64,000 bases of DNA, taken from NCBI GenBank assembly GCA_963277665.1, contig OY728123.1, positions 627,624,915 to 627,688,914 of the forward strand, given 5' to 3'. Positions 14,801 to 29,059 of this stretch are shown one piece after another; positions within the stretch are counted from its first letter, which is position 1; each line of letters begins with the position of its first letter. The DNA comes from Viscum album (Eukaryota > Streptophyta > Magnoliopsida > Santalales > Viscaceae). Below the pieces are notes generated by a model. The model saw nothing but the letters and a program-made list of their open reading frames with translations. It ran no database searches and was not told the origin of the DNA. Both the position numbers and the translations under genes were made by a program.

Positions 14801-15100
14801 TCTTCAAATTTGGAAGATTCTAAAATTTTAATAAACCCATGAGAAAATTATTTTTCATTAGGAAAAAAATATTGAAAAAATAACTTTTATTTACATGATC
14901 CCTTGGAAAATGAACCACAAAATATTTTTAGCCAAGACTATTATAGATTGGGTTTAAAAATTAATATTACATGATAATTATCACAATAGATTTGAATTCA
15001 GTCAAAACAAATATTAAAATGAAATAATGATTCTTCTATCCCTTTAAATTATGAAAATCATTTGGATATAATAACATATTAAATATCATTTATAGATAGT
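11850..15100 (-). repeat. Left LTR copy (3' LTR) of the minus-strand element
   Basis: The copy aligns in order with 19.57-23.0 kb. The block near 11935 (ATTAAAATATTTAAATAC) pairs with 19692. TGATGATCTTGATCA near 12429 pairs with 20176. CACTTAATGATC near 12474 pairs with CACTTAATTATC near 20220. TATTCATGAAAATGAA near 13710 pairs with 21490. GAGGGCCA near 14232 pairs with 22013. The block near 14478 (ATTAATACATAGATTCAA) pairs with about 22257. The offset grows from about 7.76 to 7.97 kb. Short open frames inside (13128-13373 minus, 13282-13497 plus, 14059-14321 on both strands) have no family resemblance and are not conserved in the other copy, so I do not call them genes. The inner edge near 15.1 kb is approximate. 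Confidence 0.6.
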
Positions 15101-18100
15101 GAGCTTAATAGTTGTTTTCTATAAATATTTTAAATTATATATTTACCTAGCAAATAAATCATATATATTATTGTTTTTTTCAAGCCTACAACATCCAAAT
15201 TTTGAATCATAACAATATTTTGAAAAAAAAAATTAATTTAAATAAAATAAACATGTTATTACACATAATTTAATATATACATTTACTCTTATAATATATT
15301 TGATATGAATTTACATAGGGTTTTAATGAAATATAGAAAATTAACATAATGATAAAATTATGTTTGTCCTAGTTGCATTGTGATACAATAAACATCCTAT
15401 TTGGCATCTATATCTTTTAATTTCATTTTTAATTCAAAATTTATCCAATTCCTATTTTTAATGTGTATTAACTTTCATTTTCAAAATCTTAATTTAATCT
15501 TGACCAACAATTATTACATGTTCTATGACATATATAGATTCCATTATGAAAATACTATCTTATCATTCATTAATTTGTAAGCCAAATATAATATTTTATT
15601 CTCCCATTATGCATATGTAAAATTAATTTTTCATAAGTTTAAGGAAAAAATTGTACAATAAATCTTTTCAGGATACAAGTATTGTATCACCAAAATAAAT
15701 CATTATATTCAATATATAATTCTAAACTCTCTTAAAAAACAAGGTAGTATCAACAATATATTTAATAACATAATTTGGTAATACAAATTGACTTTGAATT
15801 TTATACCAATCTGGAGAATGATTCTTAAGAAAATTTAATGTTTTATTATTTTAAAAAACATGGTTGTTAAATTTTTTCATTTTAAATCTAGTGGTTTATT
15901 AATATAAAAATACATAAAAATTATTTCATTTAAGAAATACATTTTTTATCTATTTGAAATAATTATAAATTATCAAATCATGAAATGGATTATGAAATTA
16001 TAATATTATCAATCATAGAAAAAGAAATAAATAACTTTCAAAGTCAATTAAAATTTATTGGGAATAATCATGACTCATAAGTATTTTTTATTTTTAACTT
16101 TGTTTCCATCTTCATCAACGTTATTTCAAAATATCCACTTTGTTCCTAATATAGGTTAATCTTTTGGAATCTCAACCAAATTACACACTTTATTTCATTG
16201 AAGATGATTAAATTAATCATGAAAAAATTTAATCCGGAATTAATAAGTAAAATAATTATCAAGATGATAGGAACAAATTAGAAATAAAATATTTATTTTA
16301 ACCTTAAAGTGAATCTGATTTTCTAGTTAGTATAACAGATTCTACATTACCAATTACTATTTAAACATGATGATATTTAAGTGATTTCTATTCATTTGGA
16401 TCAGTTTGAAAAGAAATATTATCCCCCATTAGCTTATGTATTCTCATTTTATTTTTCATTAATATACCCAAAATTAAATTTCATAAATTCATCATCATTT
16501 TTGATTAAATAATAATGTTCCTTATCATTAATATTTTCACTAAAATTAACATGTAAAAATATTCAACATGTAATGTTTTCTTATTGAAAAGTCTACAATT
16601 TTTTAGTATATTAATGCCCTAAGAATACTCCTTAATAAGTTTTTGATTATGATTTGTCAAAATTTTCATTTTTTATGATAAATAATTTGAATCTACGTAC
16701 CCTGAAATATCGTCATATAGATTTAATCCATTTAAACAGTTCAAAGTTGCACTTATTTAAAAATCGTATAATATAAATACTATTTAAAACGTTACAATCC
16801 TTATTTACAGATTCCTTCCCAAAAATATATTAGAAAATTAAATTTTAGAAAAATTTATATAGAAATTTTATTTATAGATTTATTATTTATTTCAATTACA
16901 TTGTTTCAATTATAGTTTCCTAGGAGATGAAAAAAATGATTAAATCCATTTTTCACCAAATTTATCATATTATAAATTAATATACTCTCCCTATACATCC
17001 CTTCAGATATATATGAGAAAAATTTGTTGAATTTTTGTATAAGATTTCAAAACAGAAATAATTTATTTAATGATTCATTCTTATATGATAAGAAATAATT
17101 CAATATAAATAAACAATAATCAACTACAATTTGAAATACACATATATTAGCACAAAAAATTATAGGTTTTATATGTCCAAAATTCCCATATATAATATTT
17201 TTATGAAACTAGAATTACTAATATCATTTACAAAAAAAAATATTTCCATTGTGCCTCTTACCTTTTAAGCTATAATCACGTATAATGTACTTATTTGTAA
17301 TTTCGAAAATTATATAACCTTTCCATGCATTGAAAATTTGGGATAGATTATAATGTTTTCATTCAAAAACCCATATGATAATTAATTTTATCTTATTCTA
17401 TAGTATTTATAAAAGTAACCTTCACTTTTGTTAGATCTGAGTTATCGGTAAAATAAAAATTATATTTTATTTTTGTAGAAAAATAAAACTAATTTATCTT
17501 ACAAAACATTATATTTATCATTTTATGAAATTTCATATATTATATCATAAAAATTCTATCATAGACATATTATATTCTCTTTAAATTATCTATAAATTAT
17601 TATTTTTGAATAATAATGGTTTTAGAAAGACAACATTTATCAATACCATTAATCTATCGATAAGTGTTGTGTCCAAATTTTTCTCTGATACCATATCAAG
17701 AATGAAAGTTTGTAAATTTTGGTAAATCAATTTTTATTTCCTTAGATAATACAATTTCTAAATACCATGATAATTTGAGAATTATAAGGGACATTTCTTT
17801 AAACTAATCAATGAAAAGGACTATTTTGGTACCCATTCTAACTTGATCCAACTGGAATAGTATCAGAAAATTTGGAAACCAAAATTGATTTGAATAATAT
17901 ATATGAGGGTCGTTATGAAACCAAATATCTCACCAATAATGTTACAATAATAAAAAATTATTATATAAATGTCATTTAACACTCATTTGAATAATTCCCT
18001 TCCATTTTGCATTAAAAATTTCCTACACTGTAAATAATTTCTTTTGATATTTTTCTAAAGATAGTATTATTTAACCATATAGATGAAATATTAGAACTAA

Positions 18101-18620
18101 ACCATTTATTATTAGTATTAGTTTCATAAATTAAATATACTTATCACATAGTTCATTACATTGAAATAATTTATATAAATTTTCTATAATATTGACAACA
18201 TCATTTCTCAAATTCAAATTCAGTTTTTGATTAGTTTCAAAATCTCAATACACTTATCTTATTATATCAAATAGAAATTTCTATTAATATATTATATCAA
18301 TGATTATATTATAAAAAATAAATTTGAACATTAGTAAAATATTCCACAAAAAATTTGATTCTTATTTCCTGATATTTATCATTCACTACCATATTGTTTA
18401 CAAGTATGTCTTTCATATTCATTCTTTATTATATCTAAATCACAATTTCTATTTGATTATTCATTATTGGAAAATAGTATTCATTTTATCACATTAAATT
18501 TATTTTTTCTCATTTCATTCAATAAATTTCATATTTTTTTATATCGGTATTCAATTCATTTATCCTAAATCCATCTGTTATTAATTCATCATTTTCATTT
18601 AGCAGTTTTTCGACAATAGT
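15100..18620 (-). pseudogene. Decayed pol region of the minus-strand copia-like element
   Basis: Pol would encode protease, integrase, reverse transcriptase and RNase H. The clearest trace is the minus-strand translation of about 16719-16752, CNFELFKWIKS. It matches the conserved RT block of plant copia elements that normally reads xxFKLxQMDVKSAFLNG, in which the Asp of MDVKSAFL is catalytic. Here it has become Ile. A weaker trace around 16.5-16.6 kb resembles the YVDDII region (YLHVNFSEN), with the catalytic Asp pair lost. Everything else is broken by stops and AT-drift. No integrase motif could be supported. Confidence comes mostly from the position between two LTR copies and upstream of a gag zinc knuckle. 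Confidence 0.4.
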
Positions 18621-19545
18621 TTTAATATAATTATAATCTCAACATGAATCATGATAAATTTCAATTTTCATTTTCTTATATTAAATTATGTTCAATATTA
18701 GGAGTGTTAATTAATTGATTGTGAAATGATTGTTTTTTTATCCTCTTATCATTGTTTTGAGATAAAACTATTTGTGCAGTCCCAAAGACTAAAAAAACAT
18801 GATTCTTATTTTATCATTTTATCATTGTATTTATTTGTATTTATGTTTTTTTGGTAGTGTTTTCTAATATTCCACTTTTCCCTACACTCATAACAGGTTG
18901 ATTTTGAAATGCCCTTACAATTATTATAATTATCTTTCCCTAAAGCCATATTGATATTTCATATTAAATTTTTTTTATAACCATTTTTTTTCTTGAACTT
19001 GATGAAAAATATTTCTAAAGTGATCCATATCATTTTCACATTCCTGTAACACCCATTTTTTTTGTTGTAGGATGTCCCAATATTCAGCTCCGATAACTCC
19101 ATGATTATTTCTTAATATCTTTTCAGTCTCAAAGTGATTTAGTTGATGCATTATAAATATATTATGGATTTTCTTACACGATTAATCTTAGATGTAGAAA
19201 ATTATACATATATTATAATTCAAAATATTTATAAAATTAAAATGAAAATCATACAAAGCCTTGCAATTACCTAGATGTGTATCCAAATAAACATTTATTA
19301 GCTCATATTAAATATCTACGATATTCACATGATACAAACTAAATTGTTTAAGGTAGGAATTAATTATAAGTTTCCAGTAAACGTAGTCACCTACTTTTAG
19401 GAATGAAAGTTTTTGGAATCCATCCATCACTAGAATTGAAACCCACCATTTACATAACTAAAATTGTATTATATAAAAAATTATATATAAGATGATTATG
19501 TTTTCATAGAGTTAAAAATAAAGAATAAAATAACTAAAATTTTAG
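18620..19545 (-). pseudogene. Decayed gag with broken CCHC zinc knuckle
   Basis: On the minus strand, 18854-18895 reads CYECREKWNIRKHY. This is the retroviral-type zinc knuckle C-x2-C-x4-H-x4-C with His replaced by Asn and the final Cys by Tyr. Each loss is consistent with a single base change. The preceding residues KGISKST are the basic stretch usual before a plant gag knuckle (compare KSxCYxCGKxGH). The knuckle binds packaged RNA in the functional protein. Downstream minus-strand sequence to 18.4 kb is Lys/Asn/Glu-rich, as in the coiled region after the knuckle in many plant copia gag proteins. The region lies between the primer-site match at 19554-19566 and the pol relic, as expected. Confidence 0.5.
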
Positions 19546-19553
19546 AAACCACC

Positions 19554-19566
19554 GATGATACCAATT
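19554..19566 (-). other. Primer binding site match (initiator Met tRNA), minus strand
   Basis: The minus strand reads AATTGGTATCATC. The canonical plant LTR-retrotransposon primer site begins TGGTATCAGAGC and is complementary to the 3' end of initiator methionine tRNA. Eight bases match exactly. It lies at the inner edge of the right LTR copy, where minus-strand DNA synthesis would begin. Confidence 0.5.
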
Positions 19567-22500
19567 ATTTTGTTTCATATTACAAAATAGATACATTAAA
19601 TATTCATTAATGACATATCTCATTTTGTACCAATTATTATATCATATCATATGTAAAATGGACTAGAGGGGTGGGGTGCCTGAATAGTCAATTAAAATAT
19701 TTAAATACCAAATAACCGTAGTTTTATTATTTTAATAATAATTAGTGAGTAATATGTTAATGACATGAAATTTATCAGAAATAAAAATAAGAAACAATTA
19801 TATTTACTAGTGGTTTCGACCACCAAGTTCCTAGTCCACTCATCAACCTTCTCTACACTATGATAAGATTGGTAGCAATTATGTAACTCACTTTTAGGGG
19901 TGTGAGAACATACTGTATTCTATAACCTTTACACATAGTATGAGGCTCAACACCGAATTTTTAATGGAGTCTTTATCCTAGACAGTTTAATGATTTTTTT
20001 TAGGATTCACAACCTGGTCTTCCATTTAGTTGGTGTAATAACCCAAAATTGACATTATTTTGAAGGGGAAAGAAAAAACCAAACCTAAAAATATTACAAA
20101 TAGATGAAGAAATTTTACGCAATGAAAAATAATAACTATAAAACCCGGTAATATCATGTGATGAAATGAATTATTTGATGATCTTGATCATTTTAAATGT
20201 GGGAATGGTATATTATATGTCACTTAATTATCTCAAAAAGGAAACTAAATTCAGATATCTTCTTGCTCAAATGAGAAAAAAGAATGGGTATCTCTACTAT
20301 GTTCTCAAAATTCTATTGAATAATAGGTATGTAGTTTTTTTATCCATTGACTGCATGTGAAACTGATTAATCCGGATTCGTTAACTAAATGATCTTCTTG
20401 TAGAGGCATGTGATCTAATCACGATATCCCATAGGTTAGCACTTAAAAAAATTAAAATTTTATCATTTCCTTTGTTTGTAAATTACATGTTAAATATCAA
20501 TGAACATTTTACCTCTTTTTTTATAGATTAAATAATACTATAAAAAAATTACATAATTATTAATACATAAATGTATTTTTACATTAATATTATACCTAAT
20601 ATATAAGAAATAATTTTGGGTTTATTTAAATTTTATAAACTCACAAAAATAGTGTATCATAAATGAATATTTGTAATTTAATAAAACCATTAATATAAAT
20701 ATTCTTTATACTAAGTATAATTTTAACACATAATGTAATTATTCTTTATTTTATTAAAATAAAAAAACATTTAAACTATTTAATTCAATTATCTCACTTA
20801 AAATAAAAATAATTGTAAAAAATATTTGATCTACCCGTATATTAATTAAATACATATTGTTAGCATGGTGTTACTATCTCGAATAAACCAATTTTCTATC
20901 TAATATATAATAAGATATATTTTTTGGTGTGATATACCATTCAAAATAATCTAAAATTAGGTATGATCTTTTGGATGGCATGATCTACAAATCATTTTGA
21001 TGTAACAACTGACATCTATATCAGGAAAAGTGAATTATATTTATGCAACCATCATAGAATATTATACCCTAATGGTGTTTGAACATTTCTACCATTGTAG
21101 TCAGATATTCTATTACCATTTTGTTGAATAATTCTACTATTCTGGTTAGAGGTTCTTCTACCACTTCTTCTAAAGAATCTACCAGTATAGACAGAGCATA
21201 AAATACCATTTCTTCATATTGTACTACTATTATAATGGGTTTTATTGATACTATCACACAATTAATTATGATATACCATTGGATTTTTTTTATGTTTCGC
21301 ACTACCATATTAAAGTTCTATTGCTACCATCAAATATCGTTGAATTCATGAAAGTGGTCGAATAGTCAAACGTTCATACTATGTTGGATGTTCCTTAGTT
21401 TATATTTGATACATCATACATGTAGTGATGGTCTAATCCCCTGGTCATTCCAATACATATTTTACTCAAACATTTGATCCTCTATTTGGAATAATTTATT
21501 CATGAAAATGAAGTTTCTTAATTTGTCATGTTTTTCGATCCCCAATTTGAACAAATAGTACCATAATTATTCAGCTATGTCATCTCATCATTTCTAAATG
21601 AATAAAACCCGGTGAAAGGAAAACACTTGGAACCACTAGATGAATAACATTATCTAATTCATGGTAAGATTTAAACAATAATGTGGATCGTGTAGTGAAG
21701 GAAGTGTCCATTTATTTAAATGAATGGTGGATAGTATGCTGCCACTCTAGATCCCAAATCGGTTTAGTTATACATTGGGCCTCTATTATATAATTCAAAT
21801 ATTGTGACTAACTATTATCATTGGATATGATGTAATAACACCCATTAAAACTATATACAAACATGGGATATTTTCTAGTGGTCCTACTTGGACCATGCCC
21901 CCAACATGCATGTTATGCATCAACTATACTCTGGATTATACATAGTCTATCATTAATGGATGTTCCCTCTTGAAGCTCTCTTATGGGGTTGACCACCTAT
22001 CCCATATGTTGTTGAGGGCCATTCCTATGGACCATGGGTTGAATTATATTTATTTAAAATACAAAGTAAATATAGTTAATAACTCAAAAGTAAATAATCT
22101 TTATTTAATTAAATTACTAACCAAGAAAATGTCAATATAAAATTATATGGTACCATATAATATTATATCTTGTAAATTAGAAATAATTATTTTTTATATA
22201 ATTTTAATTTAAAAAATGAGAGGAAAGAATAATTTATCAAAAAAACTACTGAATTATTAATATAGAGATTCAATCTTAAAAAATCTGATGTCTAATAAAA
22301 ATTGATCATATTAAGGTGAAAATTAAAATAAATTCATTGACTATAAAATTAATCTAGATATGAGAGAAAAAAATAAATTCATTCGAAGTGTAGATATTAT
22401 AGTAAAAACATTTAATTTAATTAAAATAGAAAAGAATAAATTGAAACAATTAAAAAAAGTTTTCATATATGTTTTTTATTTTAAAAAATAATGAAATATT

Positions 22501-23000
22501 TTATAATAATCTGAAGATATTAAAATGGTTATGGTGTAAGTAATTTCTCTTACTATTGTATACATTTACTAGAAATAATTCTTTTCACTTCTAAAAAAAT
22601 AAATAATAAACTACTTAGGAAAATTTCATAAAGATTCATTTAAGGACATTCAATATGTCAAGCATGATAAAAAATTTCCTTAATTAAAATTTAAATTTAT
22701 AAAAGGGCATGACTAAAACAATGATAAAAAAATATAGACATGGAAGAAAAATATACCCAGCCAAAAAGGGAAATAAAATTGATTTTTTATGTTAAAAATT
22801 TCTTTGGTTGATTCAAGTTAAATATTGGGAAATGTTTTGAAAAAATATGTAAAATGATTAAATATCCACAGGATATAAAAATCGATGAAGACCAATAAGC
22901 CTATATTTTAATATTTATTCATATAAAATAATAGAAATCCCAAAAAACCATTAAATAAATTTTTACCCCTTTGGTGATATCAATTTTGTGATCCCAAAAA
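19567..23000 (-). repeat. Right LTR copy (5' LTR) of the minus-strand element
   Basis: This is the partner of 11.85-15.1 kb, with the blocks listed there. The inner edge is set by the primer-site match at 19554-19566. The outer edge near 23.0 kb is only approximate, because similarity fades through AT-rich sequence after the shared TACCCAG word at about 22755 (14784 in the left copy). Short frames at 20166-20360 plus and 21069-21308 minus are not conserved in the other copy. No promoter element can be singled out. Confidence 0.55.
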
Positions 23001-26000
23001 TGTATAAGAATGAATTTAAAATTTAGTCATTATGAATAAATTTATGTTCATTTAAAATACCACAAATTAGATATATATAATCCATATAAAATTATATATT
23101 TTCATAATACCAAATATACTTCAATGGAATTGAAATTGAGATTAAATCAATTAACTAGGTTCAACTCATTACATAAATAATAAATATTCCTAAATAATAA
23201 ACTACTATTATTTATTTACCTAATTAAGAACAATTTAAAACTTTATTATTCATTGTATTTTATTTATTACCATGTTCTACTCCATTATATAATCAATTAA
23301 GTTCACAAGGATGTTTTGATTATATTTGGTTCATATATATATATAATGAATTTGGTAGGTTAAATATGGTCAAAGTGTTCTTCATTATATCATATCAAGA
23401 ATAAGGATGATATAATTAGATTTTAATACCATAAAATAATTTTAAAAAAATAATAAATATAGTGACGAAAACTTATTGACATTACAACCATGGAGATGGT
23501 ATGTCCTATATAGCCATGACTAACATTTCTATTTTCCAATGATAATGATGCAAAGAATATGAGTATTATTTTAACATTATATAATGGTAATTATATAATA
23601 AATACAATATTATTTCCTTAAATAAACTTTTAAATAACATATTTTTCATGAGGTGGTGAACACAAATCACATCGCTTCAATGTGGGGATTTTCCACATAT
23701 ACACATGAACAACATTATCATTTTTAAATTATCTTAAAGGAATGTAAATATATGTTATTATAATTTTATAAAATTATACAATTTTAATAAATATCATATA
23801 TATACATTAAATCTAATAATATAACTTACCATGAGAGGTGGTGAGAGAAAAAAATTACATCAACTCGTGAGGTATATGTCTACAGTACATAGGAACGACG
23901 ATTTGAATTTCCATTTCATGGAAACAAGGATAGATATAGGTTATTTATTTTACAGAATAATATATTAGTATATGGAATATAATTTTATTAATATTTACCA
24001 TATTTGTAGATTATTTTTACATGGTGGAGGATTGGATAAAAATAAAACTTATCATCAATAATTATAACTATTTTTTAGATGACCTCTTTAGGATTATACA
24101 TAAAGGCTTCCTAGGATTAATTTTTGATCAAAAGATGTAACATATAACATGGGTATGTATATAAGGTATAGAATTCTCTAGTTATTCTATGAACCAAAAG
24201 GCTCTTGAATTCTAAAGAGGAGAGGATTGGGGGTATCATTATAAAAGTCCGAGAGAAGACATAAATGGATGTTTCAAAAAGAATAATATATATAAATTTA
24301 CTACTTGAGAAAAACTGATATGAAACGAACCATTATAAATTTTAGATGAAAAAGGGTGAAAATATATCTATAATATATAAAATATAAAAAAATTTATGCC
24401 ATTAGAACTGTTTTCGAATTAGTTTAACCCCCAGAAAATCAGTTTTAATAATAAATGTAGTGATATATTATTACTAGTTTTACTATTGATTATGAACAAA
24501 AATTATGTTAAAACTATTAATAAATAATAATTAACATGATTCAAAATACCTAATCCATTTTATCATCTTCAACAGAAAAATTATTTATTAATTAATTTAA
24601 AATTAAATCATGAAAATTCAATTGAAAACATCTTTTTAGAAGAAAAGTCATTTAAGTATAAAAATTTGACTATAGAAAAATCAAATTGTAAAATTCATTC
24701 CTAATAATACAATTTTTATAATAATTTATCATTGATATCACATTGAAAAATAATATAACTTTTCAAATTTAGAAAATACAGATACAATTTTAATAAAAAA
24801 TTGAATTTTACACAATTTAATGAATAATCAAATGTAACAAAACCCCAAGATTCACACTAACCTAATATGGAAATGTTTAATTCAAATAATATATTGATTT
24901 TTAAAAGATAAAATTTTATAATTTCGAATTCATTACATTGAATATATTAATATAATTATTGAAAATCCAATTTGGTTAGAAATAAAAATTTTCCTTTTAA
25001 ATAAAAAGTTACCTAATAAAATTTTAACTCGATAAAATCAAATTAGTGAATATTAATAATAACATTAATATTGTTTTTGGGTCTATTATAATATATATAT
25101 ATATATATATTTATGTATAATTTATATAATTCATAAAAGAAACTACTAGGGTAATTTACATGAGAATGTTAATGTATCGACATTGTGTTAGAAAAAATTC
25201 ATTGATAGTTATAATAGAGAAAATGAGAATGAAAATTAATATTAATGAATTTTCATAATTTTCATGACTCGCCTGAAGAGAACCGTTTCTAATTAAAATT
25301 TCATTTTTCACTTCTGTTTTATCTTTAGATAATACATGGAGTTTATAATGAAGAAAGGTGGGTTATGGTATTTGTATTGAACTAATTTTCTTGCATGAAA
25401 TCATTGATCTATTTCCATATATTAAAATCTGAATGTCACCACTTAAATTGAATGAGAGAACCTGTATTTTCTAAATAAAAGAAATGAAAATAAAATAGAA
25501 GAGAAATAATATATTTTATTTCATGTGAGATTATGTAGATTTTATTTCAATAAGAGAAGAATAAGATATCTCTTGAAGAAGAACATGAAAGAGAAAAGAA
25601 TACAATACTGTGAAGAAGAATAATTGTGTATTAAAAAAGAAACGAACATGAAAAAAAAGAATAATTACATGGTCAATGATGGAGAATGGTGATGAGAGGA
25701 CATAGACATATGGGGATCATTTTGTAGTGATCAATAATATACGAGATTTTTAGCATCTCCTGGAAGGGTGTATAAGAAATATTATTCATTGCAATCATGG
25801 AATGGAAAACAATTTGGTAGTTTTTTAAGATAATAAGTCAAGTAAGATGTGAATATTATCTATAAAACATTCATTATTAGTCAAGACCTATAATATCGAG
25901 TTGAGTGTATATATAAAATAGATTCTAAGAATAAAAATTAATCTATGTTTAAAACATATACGGAGATTTATTCACTAGTTCATGAAGATTTGGATGAATT

Positions 26001-27800
26001 TGATGACATATAATTAAAAATAATATCTATTTTATAAAACCAATTTATCTACTAAATAACTTTTATCTTCATCACATCATAGGAAGAAAAATGGACAACA
26101 TTCATGATGCTAATATTTACAACACGTGGGAGTGAAATGATTTCACTTAGGTAATATAGTGAACACTAAATGATATAATATAGTTATATTATTTTGAGGA
26201 TGATACCTTTACATCTCCACATATATTGATTACAAATTTAGTGTATAAAATATGTGGATCATATATATTAAGACTAAAAATTATAATGATTATAGGGAGG
26301 TGTTATAACTTTATTGAAAATACACATGACATTTTTTATTTTTTACTAGAATTTTATAAATGTGTTTGTTCATGATTAATCAATAAATATAAATTTCTTT
26401 CATAGTCAATTATATATATAATCCAGGATTTATATTAACTATTTCTTATTGTAGATATGATGATCTTATTGAACTACCTTTGTGATTAGTAATTCTAATA
26501 GGTGGGGTGTGTACCTCTTGACAAATGAAACATAAATCACATCATGGAATATTTAGTAGATTAGTAGAAGTTAATAACAGTAACATAATTTTCCCACATT
26601 ATCATTGATTATTATGAAGCTAGTAAAAATCTGGTTCAACATCTCCTTCATCCCAAAACACATTAACCTCATCTGTGGTAAATAATTATGAAATACCTTG
26701 TCTTCAACTAGAAATATTAAATTGTCCCAAAAAGTGTCATTGTATATCTATTATGAATTTCATTAGGTTTTAAAATGTTTGAAATGGTTTGAAATTTTTC
26801 TATCATTTATTGAGAAATATGTAATCCTATATTAATTCTCTCTACAACTTCATCATGATATATTGGATCATTGTATGTCTCAATATATAGTTTTTCACAA
26901 TATTCAATTTGAAATCAATATTTAAAATTCTTATTATATAAGAACTCTTAGATTAGATGTTATTAGTCCTGACATCCATTGAAATATATGATGTATTATC
27001 TCATCCAATATTATTGGTATTTAATTTTCCATTCAAATTGAGCTTTGTATCAAGGAAAATAATGTGTACTATTTTTCATATATGTGTCCAATAATAAATA
27101 CATGTCCAAAACATCGAGTTAAAACTAATATCTCAATATGTTACAATTGAGTGTAGTAATCTATGCAGCCTAACTTAATCCTTTATATATATATATATTT
27201 GTAATTTCATTAAGAAATAAATATTTTTTAATTATAATGAAATTTGATGATGGGGTATGGTGATATTTTATATCCCATATTAATGTATAACCATTAGAGT
27301 AATTTTGAATAATTATAAAAAAATCAGTTGTGATTTTTTCATATCTCTACAATCATATGGGTAAGGGTTGACTCAATCCTACTATAAATTTCATTTGGCA
27401 TTACTATGATGGCCAACAAATTAGAGAGATATTAACACTAAAATCTCCCACATAATTACATCCCCCAAAAAATGATCCTTGATATCTCAACACACCATTG
27501 TACATACAATATATACTAAAAATGGGGATCTATGTTCTTCGACCAACATCTAATTCATCAACTATGGTGATAAAGGGAAACATATTCATTTCTAGAATCT
27601 TTTAATTCCATCAATGTCTCAGTTTAATTCTAAAATAGTATATCCCATCTTCTATAGCTTAGTATCATAATTGTTTTTCCATAAAATATGTTTATATTGA
27701 CTGATATATATGAATTTTTTTTCAATATATAATTAATTCCCTTTAAATTTGATTCATAGTTATTTTATTTCGAATTATATGAGTATTTAATTTATATTTT
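23001..27800. other. AT-rich DNA left of the chromovirus, no gene recognised
   Basis: I find no protein, RNA or array here except an AT microsatellite at 25091-25110 and a purine-rich plus-strand tract at about 25440-25690 with repeated GAAGAA words. The tract has stops in all frames, so it is probably structural or a remnant of an A/G-rich leader. The segment was present before the 27801-38451 element inserted, and 38452 onward should be its continuation. Confidence 0.4.
25091..25110. repeat. AT dinucleotide microsatellite
   Basis: Ten uninterrupted AT units, flanked by further TATA-like sequence. No function is implied. Confidence 0.9.
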
Positions 27801-28967
27801 TGTATTGACCTGTAAATTCTGTGGAATTTTTTTTCCTGAATTCATGGGATTTTTACGAGTCTGTGAAATTTTACGATGCTTTATTCCGAGGCCCGGTGTG
27901 CTCAGAATCAATTTCTGAAATATTGTTTAGATACGTTCAGTAAACGTACGTGTGGTATTTTATAACTTTTGAACCGGTGCTCAGAATCAAATTCTTAGGG
28001 TACCATTGTACTCGCATCATCAGTGATTGCTTAGTGATACATTCACCGTAGTTTTGTTCTAACGAGAATGGAAGTTTGATTTCGGGTTTTTTATTAAAAT
28101 TCAATAAAAATAAAGAGTTAACTATATTTTTATAGTTGTGGTTTAAACCTCTATGATATGTTCTGGTGAATGGGCCCACCTGCACATAACCTCCCTTGGG
28201 AGGTTAATTAACGTGGTGACCACATGGGCTCTAACACCTTGTAACTCTCCACCTACCCCCACTAATATATTGTGCCAACACACATGATTTAACTGGTTGG
28301 AGACGAGTTATTAATTAACCCTTTTGAATTACGTGCCAACACTTAAAATATTAGGCAGACTATTATTTTTTGGGATGGAAATTCTCTTCTGGTGAGATTT
28401 TTGGAAAAATATCTCAACGGAGAACCGTTCTTCCAACGAGGAATGCGAATAACGTGAAGAACGTCGACAAAATTATTATTTCTTCTTCAACCAAGACAAA
28501 GTAGGGAGCGTTATCCTTGAAGAATGCCGACAACACCATACTCGGCTTCTTCTTTCCTGATGTCAATGAATTGACGTCTGATTTTTCCTCAACATCATCA
28601 ACGAGAAAAGAACCAAGGTAGGGGTCGGATTTTGAGTATGATTATATTTCAATGTTCTTATTTTTTATAAAAATACAAAGAACTCAAATGTTTTCCATTG
28701 TGGGTTGGGAATAATATTTTTTCGGGAGGTTAGGGTTTGATGATCATCTTTTAAGTTCTTGTTGAGCCACATGTTACTGCTCTAATGCGGAGGGTGAAGT
28801 CCAAACTTACCTGGACCTACCCATCCGTTATTATTTTTGAATGCGGTTTTATTTGCAATGAATGGTGGAGGCATTGCGTTGCGGTGATGAATTAAGAACC
28901 CCCTTCAATCCACTAAGAATCCCTTTCAATGTGACAACAAGACGAGCTAAGGAGCTCCCCCAACCTC

Positions 28968-28973
28968 TATAAA
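28968..28973 (+). promoter_or_regulatory. Candidate TATA box in the 5' LTR
   Basis: TATAAA lies about 1.7 kb before the LTR end. The corresponding stretch of the 3' LTR (near 36730) reads CTCGGAAAAC, without a TATA motif. Either this copy kept it and the other lost it, or it is a chance word. Confidence 0.25.
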
Positions 28974-29059
28974 CCTGAAATCCCGCATGAGACTTGAGTG
29001 TGAGGAAGAATGGGGGAAGATGATAAATCCTAAGTGCCCTAGGACTTAAAACCCTAATT

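Larger units (their letters stand above)
11850..23000 (-). mobile_element. Old minus-strand copia-like LTR retrotransposon
   Basis: Two direct copies of a segment of roughly 3 kb (about 11.85-15.1 and 19.57-23.0 kb) bracket about 4.4 kb that carries, on the minus strand and in the expected order, a primer-site match, a gag zinc knuckle and a reverse-transcriptase relic. This is the layout of an LTR retrotransposon transcribed from right to left. Assignment to Ty1/copia rests on the RT string near 16.7 kb and on the internal size, which is normal for that superfamily. The LTRs are long for copia. Both LTRs and the interior are as AT-rich as their surroundings, so the insertion is old. Target-site duplications cannot be recognised. 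Confidence 0.6.

Noticed and set aside
19047..19057. TGTAACACCC as a plus-strand LTR start
   Set aside because: It lies inside the decayed minus-strand gag, has no polypurine tract before it and no partner copy.
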